Below are positions 18,862 through 28,401 of a DNA stretch of 64,000 nt, piece after piece (position 1 is the first letter of the stretch; each line of letters begins with the position of its first letter). Below the pieces are notes generated by a model. It was not told the DNA's origin. It saw nothing but the letters and a program-made list of their open reading frames with translations, and did not search any database. The stretch spans positions 27,268,123 through 27,332,122 of the forward strand of contig CP154954.1 in assembly GCA_039621445.1 (NCBI GenBank). Direction: 5' to 3'. Made by a program: the position numbers and the translations under genes. Source of the DNA: Euglena gracilis. Lineage: Eukaryota > Euglenida > Euglenophyceae > Euglenales.

Positions 18862-20214
18862 ATGTTGCCTGCACAGGTCGTGAACGTCGCTGAAGCCGCC
18901 CTGGGACCCCTGCCATCACCCGCAGAGTTTTTGGCAAGGTTGAAGGACGCCGTGGAACCCCAAAACAAACCTTCTGCGGACACAGTGCTTTTTGGAGATA
19001 CTTTCAGTCAAACTGTGTCCCAGCCTTATAGCAGCGCCAAAAATCAGAAGGGGGGATTTGTCGCCCTCACCAATTTTCAAAAAATTTGCGAAATGCGAGG
19101 CTATGCCACCACGGATTTGGATGATTATGTGGTGGCATTTGCAAAGTGGGTGCTTTCAGTGCACGCTTTGCATGACACAGAAGCTGAAAAGATTGCCACT
19201 AAGGCACAAAGGCAGCTTTTGTGTCAACAGGCTGGGGTGCCCATGTATGAATGGGCTCCGCAAACGTTGACAACGTATGTCAACGCATTGGCTGTGCTGT
19301 ACAAACAAACAAAACCATTGCATTCCATCGTCCCAAAGGCCAAAAGCCAGTTCCCAAATTCTGTCCGATTTGTGACCGCGGCAGCATCACGGCTGAAAAA
19401 GATGAAGGCACGAGCGCCGGAGGTGCGTGTGATGGACGATGAGGACATGCTAAAGTTGCACGCACAGACCAAATGGGGTTCCTGGTACGAGACACAACGA
19501 TACAACCTCCTGGTGCTGTCGTACAACTTGGGGCAAAGGGCAGAGTCCATGGAACAGCTTCGCATCGGCAATTTTCATCCGGACGTTACTGACGAGGGCC
19601 ACAAAATTATGAAAGTGAAGTTTGGCAAAATGAAGAATTTGCAAGGCAGTTCGTCCAAGGATGCCCATGAGCAGATTCTGTTCCCGCACGAGAATGAAAA
19701 AATATGCCCCATTGTCGCTTACCACCGCCAAGTATCCATTGTTGGGACGGACGATCGCAACGGAGCACTTTTTCTTGGCGGCGGTAACGCACCTGCTGCC
19801 CGCGACAGCCTGAAACCGACAGACCTCAGCAACGATGTCCACCTTCAAAGGAGCCATAGCTTGGGCACGTGGGGTTCTTGGGAGGCCAGTGACGTTCCTC
19901 TTCCCTCTTCCCTCCTGTGCCTTGCTTTCACCATGAGCATGGCAGCCGCAACCAGTATACAATGGTTAGAAAAATGGATTGCTCCAGAAGAAAGGGGGTC
20001 CACCGGACTCAGGACAAAGTCGGTGGACCCACCCCCCGACTTTGTCATCCCTGAGTCCATCGTAGGGTACACCGACTTTGTCCTGAGTCGGAGGGGGGGG
20101 TACACCGACTTAATCCAATCGACAATCAATGCTGAGCGGTATTTTCATCCCTCCGGTAACTTTCCATCAACTCCGCAGCGTTTTCGAGATATTTTGAAAT
20201 TTTTGATTTCTTGA
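18862..20214 (+). CDS. Tyrosine recombinase (Crypton/phage-integrase type), 3' end uncertain
   Basis: ATG 18862 lies 4 bases after an acceptor (TCTTTTTACAG, ends 18857), as in cassette 1. Residues 20-185 are a core-binding domain. The catalytic domain follows: box I Arg at 226 in YNLGQRAESMEQLRIGNF, the beta-hairpin Lys near KVKFGKMKN, and CPIVAYHRQV then GALFLGG. The HxxR and nucleophilic Tyr boxes are not convincing in the unspliced frame. After about residue 335 the frame crosses CT-rich, intron-like sequence and then the subterminal repeats, so the true C-terminus may be spliced or lost. The open frame stops at 20214, outside the element. Such enzymes recombine DNA through a 3'-phosphotyrosine. 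Crypton proteins are the nearest eukaryotic type, but Cryptons usually lack TIRs. Confidence 0.75.
   Translation: MLPAQVVNVAEAALGPLPSPAEFLARLKDAVEPQNKPSADTVLFGDTFSQTVSQPYSSAKNQKGGFVALTNFQKICEMRGYATTDLDDYVVAFAKWVLSVHALHDTEAEKIATKAQRQLLCQQAGVPMYEWAPQTLTTYVNALAVLYKQTKPLHSIVPKAKSQFPNSVRFVTAAASRLKKMKARAPEVRVMDDEDMLKLHAQTKWGSWYETQRYNLLVLSYNLGQRAESMEQLRIGNFHPDVTDEGHKIMKVKFGKMKNLQGSSSKDAHEQILFPHENEKICPIVAYHRQVSIVGTDDRNGALFLGGGNAPAARDSLKPTDLSNDVHLQRSHSLGTWGSWEASDVPLPSSLLCLAFTMSMAAATSIQWLEKWIAPEERGSTGLRTKSVDPPPDFVIPESIVGYTDFVLSRRGGYTDLIQSTINAERYFHPSGNFPSTPQRFRDILKFLIS
19996..20112. repeat. Cassette 2 right subterminal repeats
   Basis: 19996-20030 is a hairpin (GGGTCCACCG / CGGTGGACCC) around the word. 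20036-20057 is a diverged copy. 20067-20091 with 20101-20112 is the mirror of 18751-18798. Confidence 0.9.
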
Positions 20215-20479
20215 CCCCCAGCCCGGCCACCCTCGAACCCCCGCAGGGGCCCCCGAATACGCAAAAATGGCCCAAAATCGCACAACCAGACCCCGGGAAC
20301 CCCAAAAAACGGTCAAAACCCTCCCTAAACCTCATGATTGACCCCTTGGTTTGGGTCCCAACTCCCCGTCTAGCCCGAGATACGGGCAAATTACGGTTTC
20401 GGGCCCCGAATGGGGCCGAAATGGCCAAAACTGGCCAAACTGGCCCAAACCCCCAAAACAGCCATATCTTGGGAGGCTA

Positions 20480-20552
20480 GGCACAGTGGGGGGAGGGGGG
20501 GGGGTCCCGGACCCCCCCCCCCCCCGAGCGGCGCGCCTAGCGTCCCTTGGGC
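20480..20552. repeat. Short copy of the GGAGGCTAGGC TIR element
   Basis: GAGGCTAGGCACAG then G/C runs then GCGGCGCGCCTAGCG, with TTGG on both sides, inserted in a family B unit. It is a deletion derivative of the element at 12933-13414. Confidence 0.75.
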
Positions 20553-20679
20553 TAGGCGAGGAGTTGGCCCAAACCGCGCATACCGATCGATCGGGCGTCC
20601 CAAAGTTGTGGAATGACGTCCCCATCACTTTCCCTCAACTCCGCAGCGTTTTCGAGCTATTTTGAAATTTTCGATTTTT

Positions 20680-21015
20680 GGGTCATCATGGGCATCGTTG
20701 GCCATCAATGGTCATGATGCGCATCATGGGTCATCATGGGCATCATTGGTCATGATGGCCATCATGGGTCATGATGTGCATCATGGGTCATGATGGCCAT
20801 CATGGGTCATGATGGCCATCATGGGTCGTGATGCGCATCATGGGTCATCATGGCCATCATTGGTCACGATGGCCATCATTGGTCATGATGGCCATCATTG
20901 GTCACGATGGCCATCATTGGTCATGATGTGCATCATGTGTTAGGATGGCCATCATGGGTCATGATGCGCATCATGGGCCATGATGCGCATCATGGGCCAT
21001 GATGGCCATGATGGG
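20680..21015. repeat. Palindromic 19-bp minisatellite
   Basis: About 17 units of consensus TCATGATGGCCATCATGGG. Each unit centre is a palindrome, either ATGATGGCCATCAT or TGATGCGCATCA. Early units are less regular. No coding frame is implied. Confidence 0.95.
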
Positions 21016-21164
21016 CTGGGGGTCGAAAACCGCCAATTTTCGGCTCGAAAACACTTTTTCCGGGTTCAGGAAGCCAAAAAACATGCTTTTGGGCAAAAAA
21101 AATTTCGATTTTTTTCGACTTTCGAAAACGGCTACCCCCCCCCCCCCCATTGTCCCACCGACCT

Positions 21165-21300
21165 CGCCCGACCGGACAATAAGGGGGGGGACAACAAGGG
21201 GGTACCAAAGGAATTTCATTGGCCGAGCCAAAAAAAGCCCCCGTCAGCCGGGGCCGAGGGACAATAAGGGGGGGGACAATAAGGGGGGGGGGGTAACTCG
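21165..21300. repeat. Family D repeat (ACAATAAGGGGGG), copy 1
   Basis: Two ACAATAAGGGGGGG words surround GGTACCAAAGGAATTTCATT and GGCCGAGCCAAAAAAAGCCC. An inverted copy lies at 27690-27845; diverged copies lie at about 24240-24350 and 62040-62160. Confidence 0.8.
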
Positions 21301-22270
21301 GACAGTGGAAAAAGTGTACAAAATGGTCCAAATTGGCGGAAAATGGACAAAACTCGGGCTGGGCAGGGAGTTGCGGGGAAATCAAAATACCAGTAGATAG
21401 GGCGTTCCAAGGGCTTCAATTTAGGTCTCCGGACATTTTTTTTCAAGTCCCCACCACTTTGGAGATATTTTGTAAAAACTGGTTTTTTGGCCCGTTTTGG
21501 GCTCCAAATGGCAGAGTCCCCCTATGGCGAAACCACAAAACGACCATATCTCGGCCCAGGCGTGGAGTTGGCTCAAACCGCGCATACCGGTGGGTAGGGC
21601 GTCCCAAAGTTGTGGAATGAGGTACTCTTTACTTTTTCTCAACTCCCCAGCGTTTTCGAGATATTTTGAATTTTTCGATTTTTTTTGACCCCAAAAATAA
21701 CCCCCTTTTGCCGGTCCAACAAAAGTTCTTTGGAAAAAATAACGGTACACAACTTTTTTGCTCGGGCCAGATCTCCGGACTACCCCCGCAGGGGTCCCCG
21801 AATACCCAAAAATGGCCCAAAATCGCACAACCAGACCCCGGGAACCTCAAAAAACAGTCAACCCCCCCCCCCTAAACCTCATGATTGACCCCCTGGTTTG
21901 GGTCCCAATTCCCCGTCTAGCCCGAGATGCGGGCAAATTACGGTTTCGGGCCCCGAATGGGGCCGAAATGGCCAAAATTGGCAAAACCCCAAAACAGCCG
22001 TATCTCGGCCCAGGCGGGGCGTTGGCCCAAACCGCGCATACCGATGGATAGGGCGTCCCAAAGTTGTGGAATGAGATCCTCTTCACTTTTCCTCAACTCC
22101 GCAGTGTTTTCGAGATATTTTGAAATTTTCGATTTTTTGCCCCCAAAAATGACCCCTTTTGCCGGTCCAACAAAATTTCTTTGGGAAAAAAACGGTAGAC
22201 AACTTTTTTGCTTGGACCATATCTCCGGACTGGCGGGGAGTTAGAGGCAAAATGAGGGCTTGTTAGAAAC

Positions 22271-23004
22271 TTGAAATCTTCTCCTAACCTACAGGCTATT
22301 AACTTTTCTGGTGAAGAAATCCAATCACATCGATAATCGCGGGGTTTCCGGACCTACCCAGCAGGGGTGTAGAAAGTGGGGGTCGGGGGGGGGGGGGCGG
22401 CGGCCGCCCCCCCCCGGGATTTTGGAAAGAAAATTTTTTTGGCAGGAGCATGATATTTTTCTTTTGCAATGCCATGATCAATGGTTCAAAGGGCGTTACC
22501 ATCTCGGCTTCCTTCGGCAGCCACCTTACCAGTTAAAATCACATTTCTGGAAAAATGAAATTGCAAAATCCATTACCGTCTCGGCCGCCCTTGGCAGCCG
22601 AAATAAAGCCCTTGAGAAAATGCTCATTTCACCTCCCTAAAACCCATGGCACTTCTTGATGTCTAATTTTGGCCACAAACCGACCCCTTTCCCCTCCTTT
22701 GATACTAATTGTTTTTTTGGGACCCCACAAACCACTTTCACCTTGGCTGTTTGAATACAACCCGATTCCCCATGAGTCCCCCCCTCCATTTTCTTGACCA
22801 GCTGAGTTTGGGGAAACTCTGCAGGTCAATTTCAATGAAAAAAACAATTTGCGCAAAGTGAAAAAAAAACGCTTCTTCGCAACCCCCCCATCCCAGGTTG
22901 CAAAGTCGAAAGTTGGGTTGAGTTGGGAGGTTTCCAAAGGGGTTCTACCCATGATTTCGCTTTCTAGTTTTTTGGGGGGCATTGGAGGCTTGTCCACTTC
23001 GGGA
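22271..23004. other. No gene recognised
   Basis: Contains a poly-G/poly-C hairpin near 22390-22420 (GGCGGCGGCCGCC) and otherwise unique AT-rich sequence. A 122-codon minus frame (22629-22997) has no recognisable feature. Confidence 0.5.
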
Positions 23005-23930
23005 CCCCGGACTCCCCCTCCCCCCCCCCCTGTTCAGTTCACTTCGGAAGTGCACAGGGGGGTCCTGAGACCGACCCCCCCCCTCCCGTGTACCTGAATG
23101 TGCTTGTTCACTGTTCACTTCGGGAAAAAACTGAAAACGGAACGACGGGCGAACACCGAAAAGGGCATTTTTCAAAAAAATTTTGGCGCCTTCGGCGCCG
23201 GACCCCCCCCTCCCCCCCCTCCGGGAAGTCAACATGTCCAGTTCAGTTCGGAAGTGAACAGGGGGGTCCGGGGCTCCATTGGGCTCCATTGTACTGGGTT
23301 CCATTGGGCTTCAAAGAGACGTAAGCGTCTCGGCCCCATTGTGGCCAGGAGGACAAAGAAAAATCCATTTTGGTTGTGCCAAAAAAATTTTTCGGCTCGC
23401 CCCCCCCCCCCCCCGGGAAAAAATTGTTGTTACACCTTTTGTACCCAAGGGGGCTGGGGGGGCGGGGGGGGGGGGGTCGGACCCCCCGTCGCTGGGGTGG
23501 TAAGCTTCGCTCTTACTCTAAAGAGATAAGAGCTCAGCGACCCCCCCAAATAATACCCCCCCCAAATAATAAACCCCCCCGAGGACCGACTTCGGCCCAA
23601 ATGATAAACCCCCCCTCTGGCAGGTGTGAGGGCAAAGAAAAAAAAGAGTCAAAAATTAGCAGAAATGTTGCAAAAAAATTCACAAAAATTGATCAATTTG
23701 GTGCAGAAAATATGCCAAAAAAGCACCCAATTTTCAAAAAAAAAGCCCAAAAATGTCAAAAAAGTGACCATTGGAGCCTGTGGAGGGGTTTTTGGGTTGA
23801 TTTTTGATTTCGAAATTTTTGCCCAAATAATTAACCCCCCCAAATAATAAACCCCCCCTGGAGCTCGACTTCGGGTGTCCAAAAAATAAACCGGGGGGTT
23901 CATTATTTGGGGGGGGGGTTACCTAGCCTC
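23005..23930. repeat. Family A copy 2 followed by AAATAATAAACCCCCC repeat
   Basis: 23005-23428 repeats 1-641. After 23500 comes a hairpin word (AAGCTTCGCTCTTAC...GATAAGAGCTCAGCGACC), shared with 30.77 and 44.27 kb. Then 23555-23930 is bracketed by AAATAATAAACCCCCC and its inverse; a relative lies at 49570-49925. Confidence 0.75.
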
Positions 23931-24839
23931 TAATGTCCGTCCGTGTCTGTTTATGGCCGGGGCCAACTTCGCTTCTGGCCCAGTTTGTGTGGTGAGTGGC
24001 CAGGGACCCCTTTCATCAGGACCCCCCCCCCCCGGGCAGTTGTGGAAAACAGGTGTTTGCTGGAGTGGATGGTGTCTAGGGGAAGTGGTCTGGCAAGCTG
24101 CCAGGCTGGGCTGAGCTGGTACCCTAATGTCAGCAAATCCAGCTGGATCGGAATTGTTCAGCCAAAAATTTGAGACAAGCCCTCAAAGAGCCTTAGAAAA
24201 TGTCATTCTTTGGTCATTTTTGTTGACCACTCCCCCTCCCCCTCATTGTCTCCCCTTCTTGCTGTCCCTTGTTGTTCCTTCCGACAAAGGGTTTTTTTTG
24301 CCAGGCCAACGAAATTCCTTTGGCATACTCTTTTTGTCACCCCCCATTTTTTTTGTTGGCTAGATGCTGGCTGGTTGGGCCTTATTCCCCCTTGTTGGAA
24401 GTTCAAGGAGGGGTGTGCCACATGGGAAATTGAACATCATGCACCCGACCCGAGTGCATTTGTCAATTGTTCTTTCCACGTGCAAACAGCTCAGCACCAA
24501 GGGGCCCCACCACCCACCCACCAGTGCAAGACCCACCCTCAAAATTACGTGCCATCTAAAGGCACTCCCCAAAAATATTGGCGCTTTGTGCCAAAACCAA
24601 CCCAGGCTGCCCGGGATCCGTGCGGGGGGAGGGGGCTGCTCCCCGATGTGTGGTGCAAATGATTGGAAACACAGTCCTCCTAAAGGGGCTGATAGCGAAC
24701 CCCCAAAACTCTTTCGCCTTTTCAATGTATGGTAGTTTACAAATTCATTTTTGTATTTCTGTATTTTTGTCTTTCGAAATTGAAATTCCTATGATAATTT
24801 TTGTATGTAATCAGGCTGACATTATTGTCACCACCTCAG
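23931..24839. other. No gene recognised
   Basis: Mixed unique sequence with a diverged family D copy at about 24240-24350. It ends in a CT/CA-rich acceptor (CACCACCTCAG, ends 24839) for the first zinc-finger exon. Confidence 0.5.
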
Positions 24840-24928
24840 TGAAAGGGGGTGATTGTTTTTGTTCAGCATGCAGCCGGCTTAATTTCAAGAACGAAGGAGC
24901 GCGTGTACGCCGTGTCGCTTGCAGAATG
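24840..24928 (+). CDS. Exon with RanBP2-type zinc finger 1 (partial fit)
   Basis: Bounded by CACCACCTCAG and GTGTGTTTG. The only open frame reads KGGDCFCSACSRLNFKN, matching the RanBP2 finger core C-x2-C-x3-N-F, then EGARVRRVACRM. The second Cys pair is farther away than usual, so the exon may end earlier or the finger is degenerate. RanBP2-type fingers bind RNA or ubiquitin. First of the series of finger exons on this strand. Confidence 0.55.
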
Positions 24929-25317
24929 GTGTGTTTGAAAAATATATTTTTTGAATTAATGTAACCCCCCCGTTTGAAATTAAAAATCAAAAAAGGCCCC
25001 CCCAAAGCAGATTTTTACATATATCTAACTTTTGCACATTTTTGACGTTTTATTTTAGGTTGCCTACTGCCTCAAATTTGTGATCAAGCATTTTGACCCA
25101 AATATGCTGTTTTTTTGTTGTTGTTTTTTGATGAAAATTCATGCTTTTCTGCCTTGCTTTGTTTCCCTCTCTTGGGTGTGGCAGGGAGGGGGCATATTTT
25201 TGGGCAGCCGAAGTCGGGTCAAGATTATTTGGGGGTCATGCTCCCATTATGATGGAAGCAGAAGCAGTAAAAGCAGGTGATGGTGGCAGCGGTGTTTAGG
25301 CCCTGTTTTACATCTAA

Positions 25318-26690
25318 CACTCGCAGTTTCTGGGATGTTTTGCCATAATTTTTGGTGCTTTTGCCAATAATTTTTGTACCTTTTAGAAAACATTTTTGTA
25401 CTTTTTGCCATAATTTTGGACGTTTTGCCAAAAATTTTGGAACTTTTTTGAAAATGAAGAGAGTTGTTTTGACAGAGATTTGGGATTCCCTGTTCTGGCA
25501 GTTTTGGAGCTTTTTTGCATTTTTTTTTGGGACTTCCAATTTTTTTTGTTCCCCTTTGCCTGCAGTGTGTTTTTTGGAATCCTTGTCCATCCAAACCCCA
25601 GCGAAGCTGGCAGCTCGTTCAAAACGAAGCCAAAACAGATGCTTTTTTAAAAGATTTTTCAAAAAACATGTTTTTTTTTCTTAAAGCAAAACATTCCAGC
25701 TGTGCCGGGTTGAATGCGACACATACAGCCCGTGGACCAAGAGGGTGTTATTGCCGTCTGACTGAGGATAATTTGGAGGACATCTTCTGCAGCAAAAACT
25801 GCTATTTTGATGCATACTGTCTCTGTCTGTCTGTTTGTCAGACGCATACTGTCTTTCCTGAGCCTTGCATTTTTAAACACAGGACTCAGGATGGAGGGCC
25901 CACTGGCAGAGCTAGCCAGTCAAAAATTTTTTGTACTCGTTTGCCTAAAATGCCCATTTTTGGCACAAAAGTACCCTAAAAATACATTTTCCTCGCCCCC
26001 CAATTGGCTAATTGGTCTCCGGGACAAGACGGACCAATTTTGGCAAGGCTGCAAAAGGGCTGAGAAAGCCTCCAAAAACGTCTGTTTCGACATTTTTAAT
26101 ATTTGTCAAATTAGAAAAGTCATCACGAATCCCACTATGCACAAAAAATCAACTAATTTTGCACAGGTAAAAAAATTAGGGGTGGGGGGGGTCCTCGAGC
26201 CCCCCCAATTGTTCCCCAACCCCCTAATGTCTCACCCCCCTCCACCCTTCAGGCACAAAAAAAATTGCCAGCCCAGAGAAACGGACACTTTGGGGGGTCA
26301 AATTTGCTTTCAGCACCTTCGGCGTCAAAGACAAATGACCACTTTCTTTGAGGGGGCAAATTTGGCAAAACGTTTTGGTCATTTTGGTGGGGACACTGAG
26401 AGGGGGGGGGTGAAGCATTTCCACCGAGTATGATCTGATTTACATCTGCTGTATTGCTCTAAAGAGCCGTGGGGTTACAGTGGTTTGTTCAGTGATTTGT
26501 TGGATTTAGAGTGTTTGCAAAAAAGTCCACCAAGCAAGAAAGTCCCTGCAAACAAAACCTCAAAAATTTGACAACAGTCTCAAAGATTTTGGCGAAAGGT
26601 CCCAGGCGTTTTGGCAAAAGAGCCCAAAATTATGGCAAAATATGTCAACAATTTTGGCAGGAAGTCCCAAAATTGTGAGTGTCAGGTGCA
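25318..26690. repeat. Segmental duplication, copy 1
   Basis: Collinear with 37768-39852: GATGTTTTGCCATAATT, GCAGTGTGTTTTTTGGAA, CCAGCTGTGCCGGGTTGAATG, CATCTTCTGCAGCAAAAACTGC, GTCATCACGAATCCCAC, GAGCCGTGGGGTTACAGTGG and TCCCAAAATTGTGAGTGT recur in the same order with moderate divergence. In both copies a frame CAGLNATH...LDDIFCSKNC-like stays open (25690-25800), which hints at a duplicated exon, but no clean donor was found. Confidence 0.85.
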
Positions 26691-27339
26691 TTTGAAGTGG
26701 GATTTTTTCAGGAATTATAGATTTTTCAAACTTTTCCAAAGTTTTTTTTTCTTCAAGGGGTTTAAAGTGTTGAATCATTTTTCTCAGAGACGAGAAGAAG
26801 AAGAAGTGCATTCTAGCAGAAAATAGTTCTTCAAAAATTTGCATTTTTTTGCATTTTTTCTTTTTGGATTTCTTATGAGATGTCTTGTTGCATTCCCCTT
26901 CTGTTCAGCATTTTAATTTACCATCACCCCCCCCCCCCTAAACGACTCCCCCCCCCCCTAAATGGCCCTCCGGGGTCCCGGCCCAGACAATGGAAAATTT
27001 TTCAAGAAAAAGTCTTCAAAATTGACCGATTTTTTTGAGATTTTCAGAATCGTGAGTTTTCCTTCTAGTAGAAATGTTGCCAGAGAACACAAATTTCACA
27101 AAAAAAATTCCGAAAAAAGGGTGGGGGGGTGTCCGAGACCCTTTTTTCCCAACCCCCCCCTAAGTGACCCCCCCCTAAGTGACCCTCCGGGGTCTGGGCC
27201 GGGACAAGAGGGGGGTCATTTAGGGGGGGTAATGGTATTTAAGAAGACCCCCCAAAAAAACAGAAAAGAAGAATTTTTATATTCAAAAAAGGGGTGTGGA
27301 AGCCAGTTTTGTCGTAAACCCGGCGTCCGGGCATGCCAG
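26691..27339. other. Intron-like, C-run repeats
   Basis: AT-rich with blocks such as CCCCCCCTAAGTGACCC around 26925-27230. No exon seen. Confidence 0.5.
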
Positions 27340-27570
27340 CTGCCTACAGTTGTCAGAACGTTGGCCCCTCGCGCCAGCTATTATTTGGCCCAGAGTTACC
27401 AAAACATTGGCACCAAAATGGTGCAAGTTTCTGCAACAGGGCACTTGGTGCCAAAGTTTTGGCCACCAAAGGACAAAATAGTGGCACGCGGTGCCTGGGT
27501 TTTGGCAACTCTGGGCCAAATTACTGGCCGCCAAGGGCCACGGTTTTGGCCACTGTGGGCCAAAACAATG
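27340..27570. repeat. Long imperfect inverted repeat
   Basis: 27384-27414 and 27490-27520 pair at 27-28 of 31 positions (TTTGGCCCAGAGTTACC and complement). Pairing extends outward to about 27345 and 27565 with gaps, and the 75-base loop contains smaller hairpins (GGCACCAAAATGGTGC). No protein frame is likely. Confidence 0.8.
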
Positions 27571-27689
27571 GCGGTTAGCTGTAAAGCGGCGTTTCAGGGC
27601 CGTCGGGTTCAAAACCGGCGTGGCCAACCTTTGGTCAAAGGACCCCCCCAGAATCAATTTCCGACTTCTACCACTCCCACCCCCCCCCC

Positions 27690-27845
27690 CCCATATTGTC
27701 CCCCCCATGTTGTCCCTCGGCCCTGGCCGACGGGGGTTTTTTTTGGCTCGGCCAATGAAATTCCTTTGGTACCCCCATATTGTCCCCCCCCATATTGCCC
27801 GGTCGGGCCTCCCGGGGGGAGGTCAGTGGGACAATAAGGGGGGGG
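27690..27845. repeat. Family D repeat, inverted copy
   Basis: CCATATTGTCCCCCC words surround GGCTCGGCCAATGAAATTCC and GGTACCC, the reverse complement of 21165-21300. Confidence 0.85.
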
Positions 27846-28336
27846 GTAATCTTCAATTTTACACAACTTTGCAACTCGCCAACTTCCGACGATCACGAGC
27901 GTATCTCTGTTCAAAGCTCTTTTCATCAGACCACCAGCGATGGCCAGCAAATGTAGCCACATTAAACAGAATTATTGTCTCCTGTCCCAGAGGAGTCCTG
28001 ATTGCAGAATATTTTTTGCCCCTTGGATCCCGATTCTGGTTGTTTCCGCTGGTTCTGTTGTGAACCTGGAGGCCCAAACGGTGGTTTAAATATTTTAAGG
28101 TTTAAAAGTTGCCTTAAAAAATGGACCTGGTTGTGTTGCAACAGCAGTGGCAGTGCTAACTTTTGCAACTGGTACTGCAGCTGCCTCTCATTATAACGGC
28201 GGCAACAAAACAGCAGTTGTTGTCATTAAATCACAATTGTTTGCATTTGACGTGTTTCAATGCATTCCCAAGAAGAGCCGTATTTTTTTTGAAATTGTTT
28301 GTTGCCTATGATATCTCCAGTTGCTTCTCTTTACAG

Positions 28337-28401
28337 AAACGTCAACTGAAACGAGGTGAATGGAACTGCCCGAAATGTCAAGCTCTCAATTTCCAGCACA
28401 G
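28337..28401 (+). CDS. Exon with first half of a RanBP2-type zinc finger
   Basis: Acceptor TTCTCTTTACAG ends at 28336; donor GTACCTG starts at 28402. The exon encodes KRQLKRGEWNCPKCQALNFQ then HR, the RanBP2 core (G-(D/E)-W-x-C-x2-C-x3-N-F) in phase 0, ending with two bases of a codon. The second Cys pair must come from the next exon. In the exon pair at 42.7 kb the intron falls at almost the same point of the finger. Confidence 0.75.

Larger units (their letters stand above)
18116..20160. mobile_element. Cassette 2: TIR element carrying a tyrosine recombinase
   Basis: Imperfect TIRs of about 50 bp lie at 18116-18164 and 20110-20160 (outer part GTACCGGGGGGAT / GTTACCGGAGGGAT, then AAAATACCGCTC, inner GGATTAA). 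Five copies of a 21-bp palindrome-like word (CCGACTTTGTCCTGAGTCGG) lie inside the ends. On the right they abut the TIR; on the left a roughly 530-bp G-rich insert separates TIR and words. The element splits the same family B repeat as cassette 1, 20 bp further on. Confidence 0.75.
16505..22270. repeat. Family B repeat array, interrupted by the two recombinase cassettes
   Basis: Units share, in order, CCTCATGATTGACCCC, TTTGGGTCCCAACTCC, TAGCCCGAGATACGG, CCCAAACCGCGCATACCGAT, AAAGTTGTGGAATGA, CTCAACTCCGCAG and CGAGATATTTTGAAATTTT. Copies lie at 16520-16682 (continued at 18094-18115 and 20161-20330), 20331-20680, about 21340-21860 and 21870-22270. Diverged relatives occur at 30.0-30.3, 32.3-32.6 and 44.5-45.0 kb. 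The first copy is split twice, which dates the cassettes as younger insertions. No coding capacity. Confidence 0.8.

Noticed and set aside
20680-21015. CRISPR array
   Set aside because: Units are contiguous 19-mers without spacers, in a eukaryotic context.
27340-27570. LTR pair
   Set aside because: The arms are inverted rather than direct and lack internal coding sequence.
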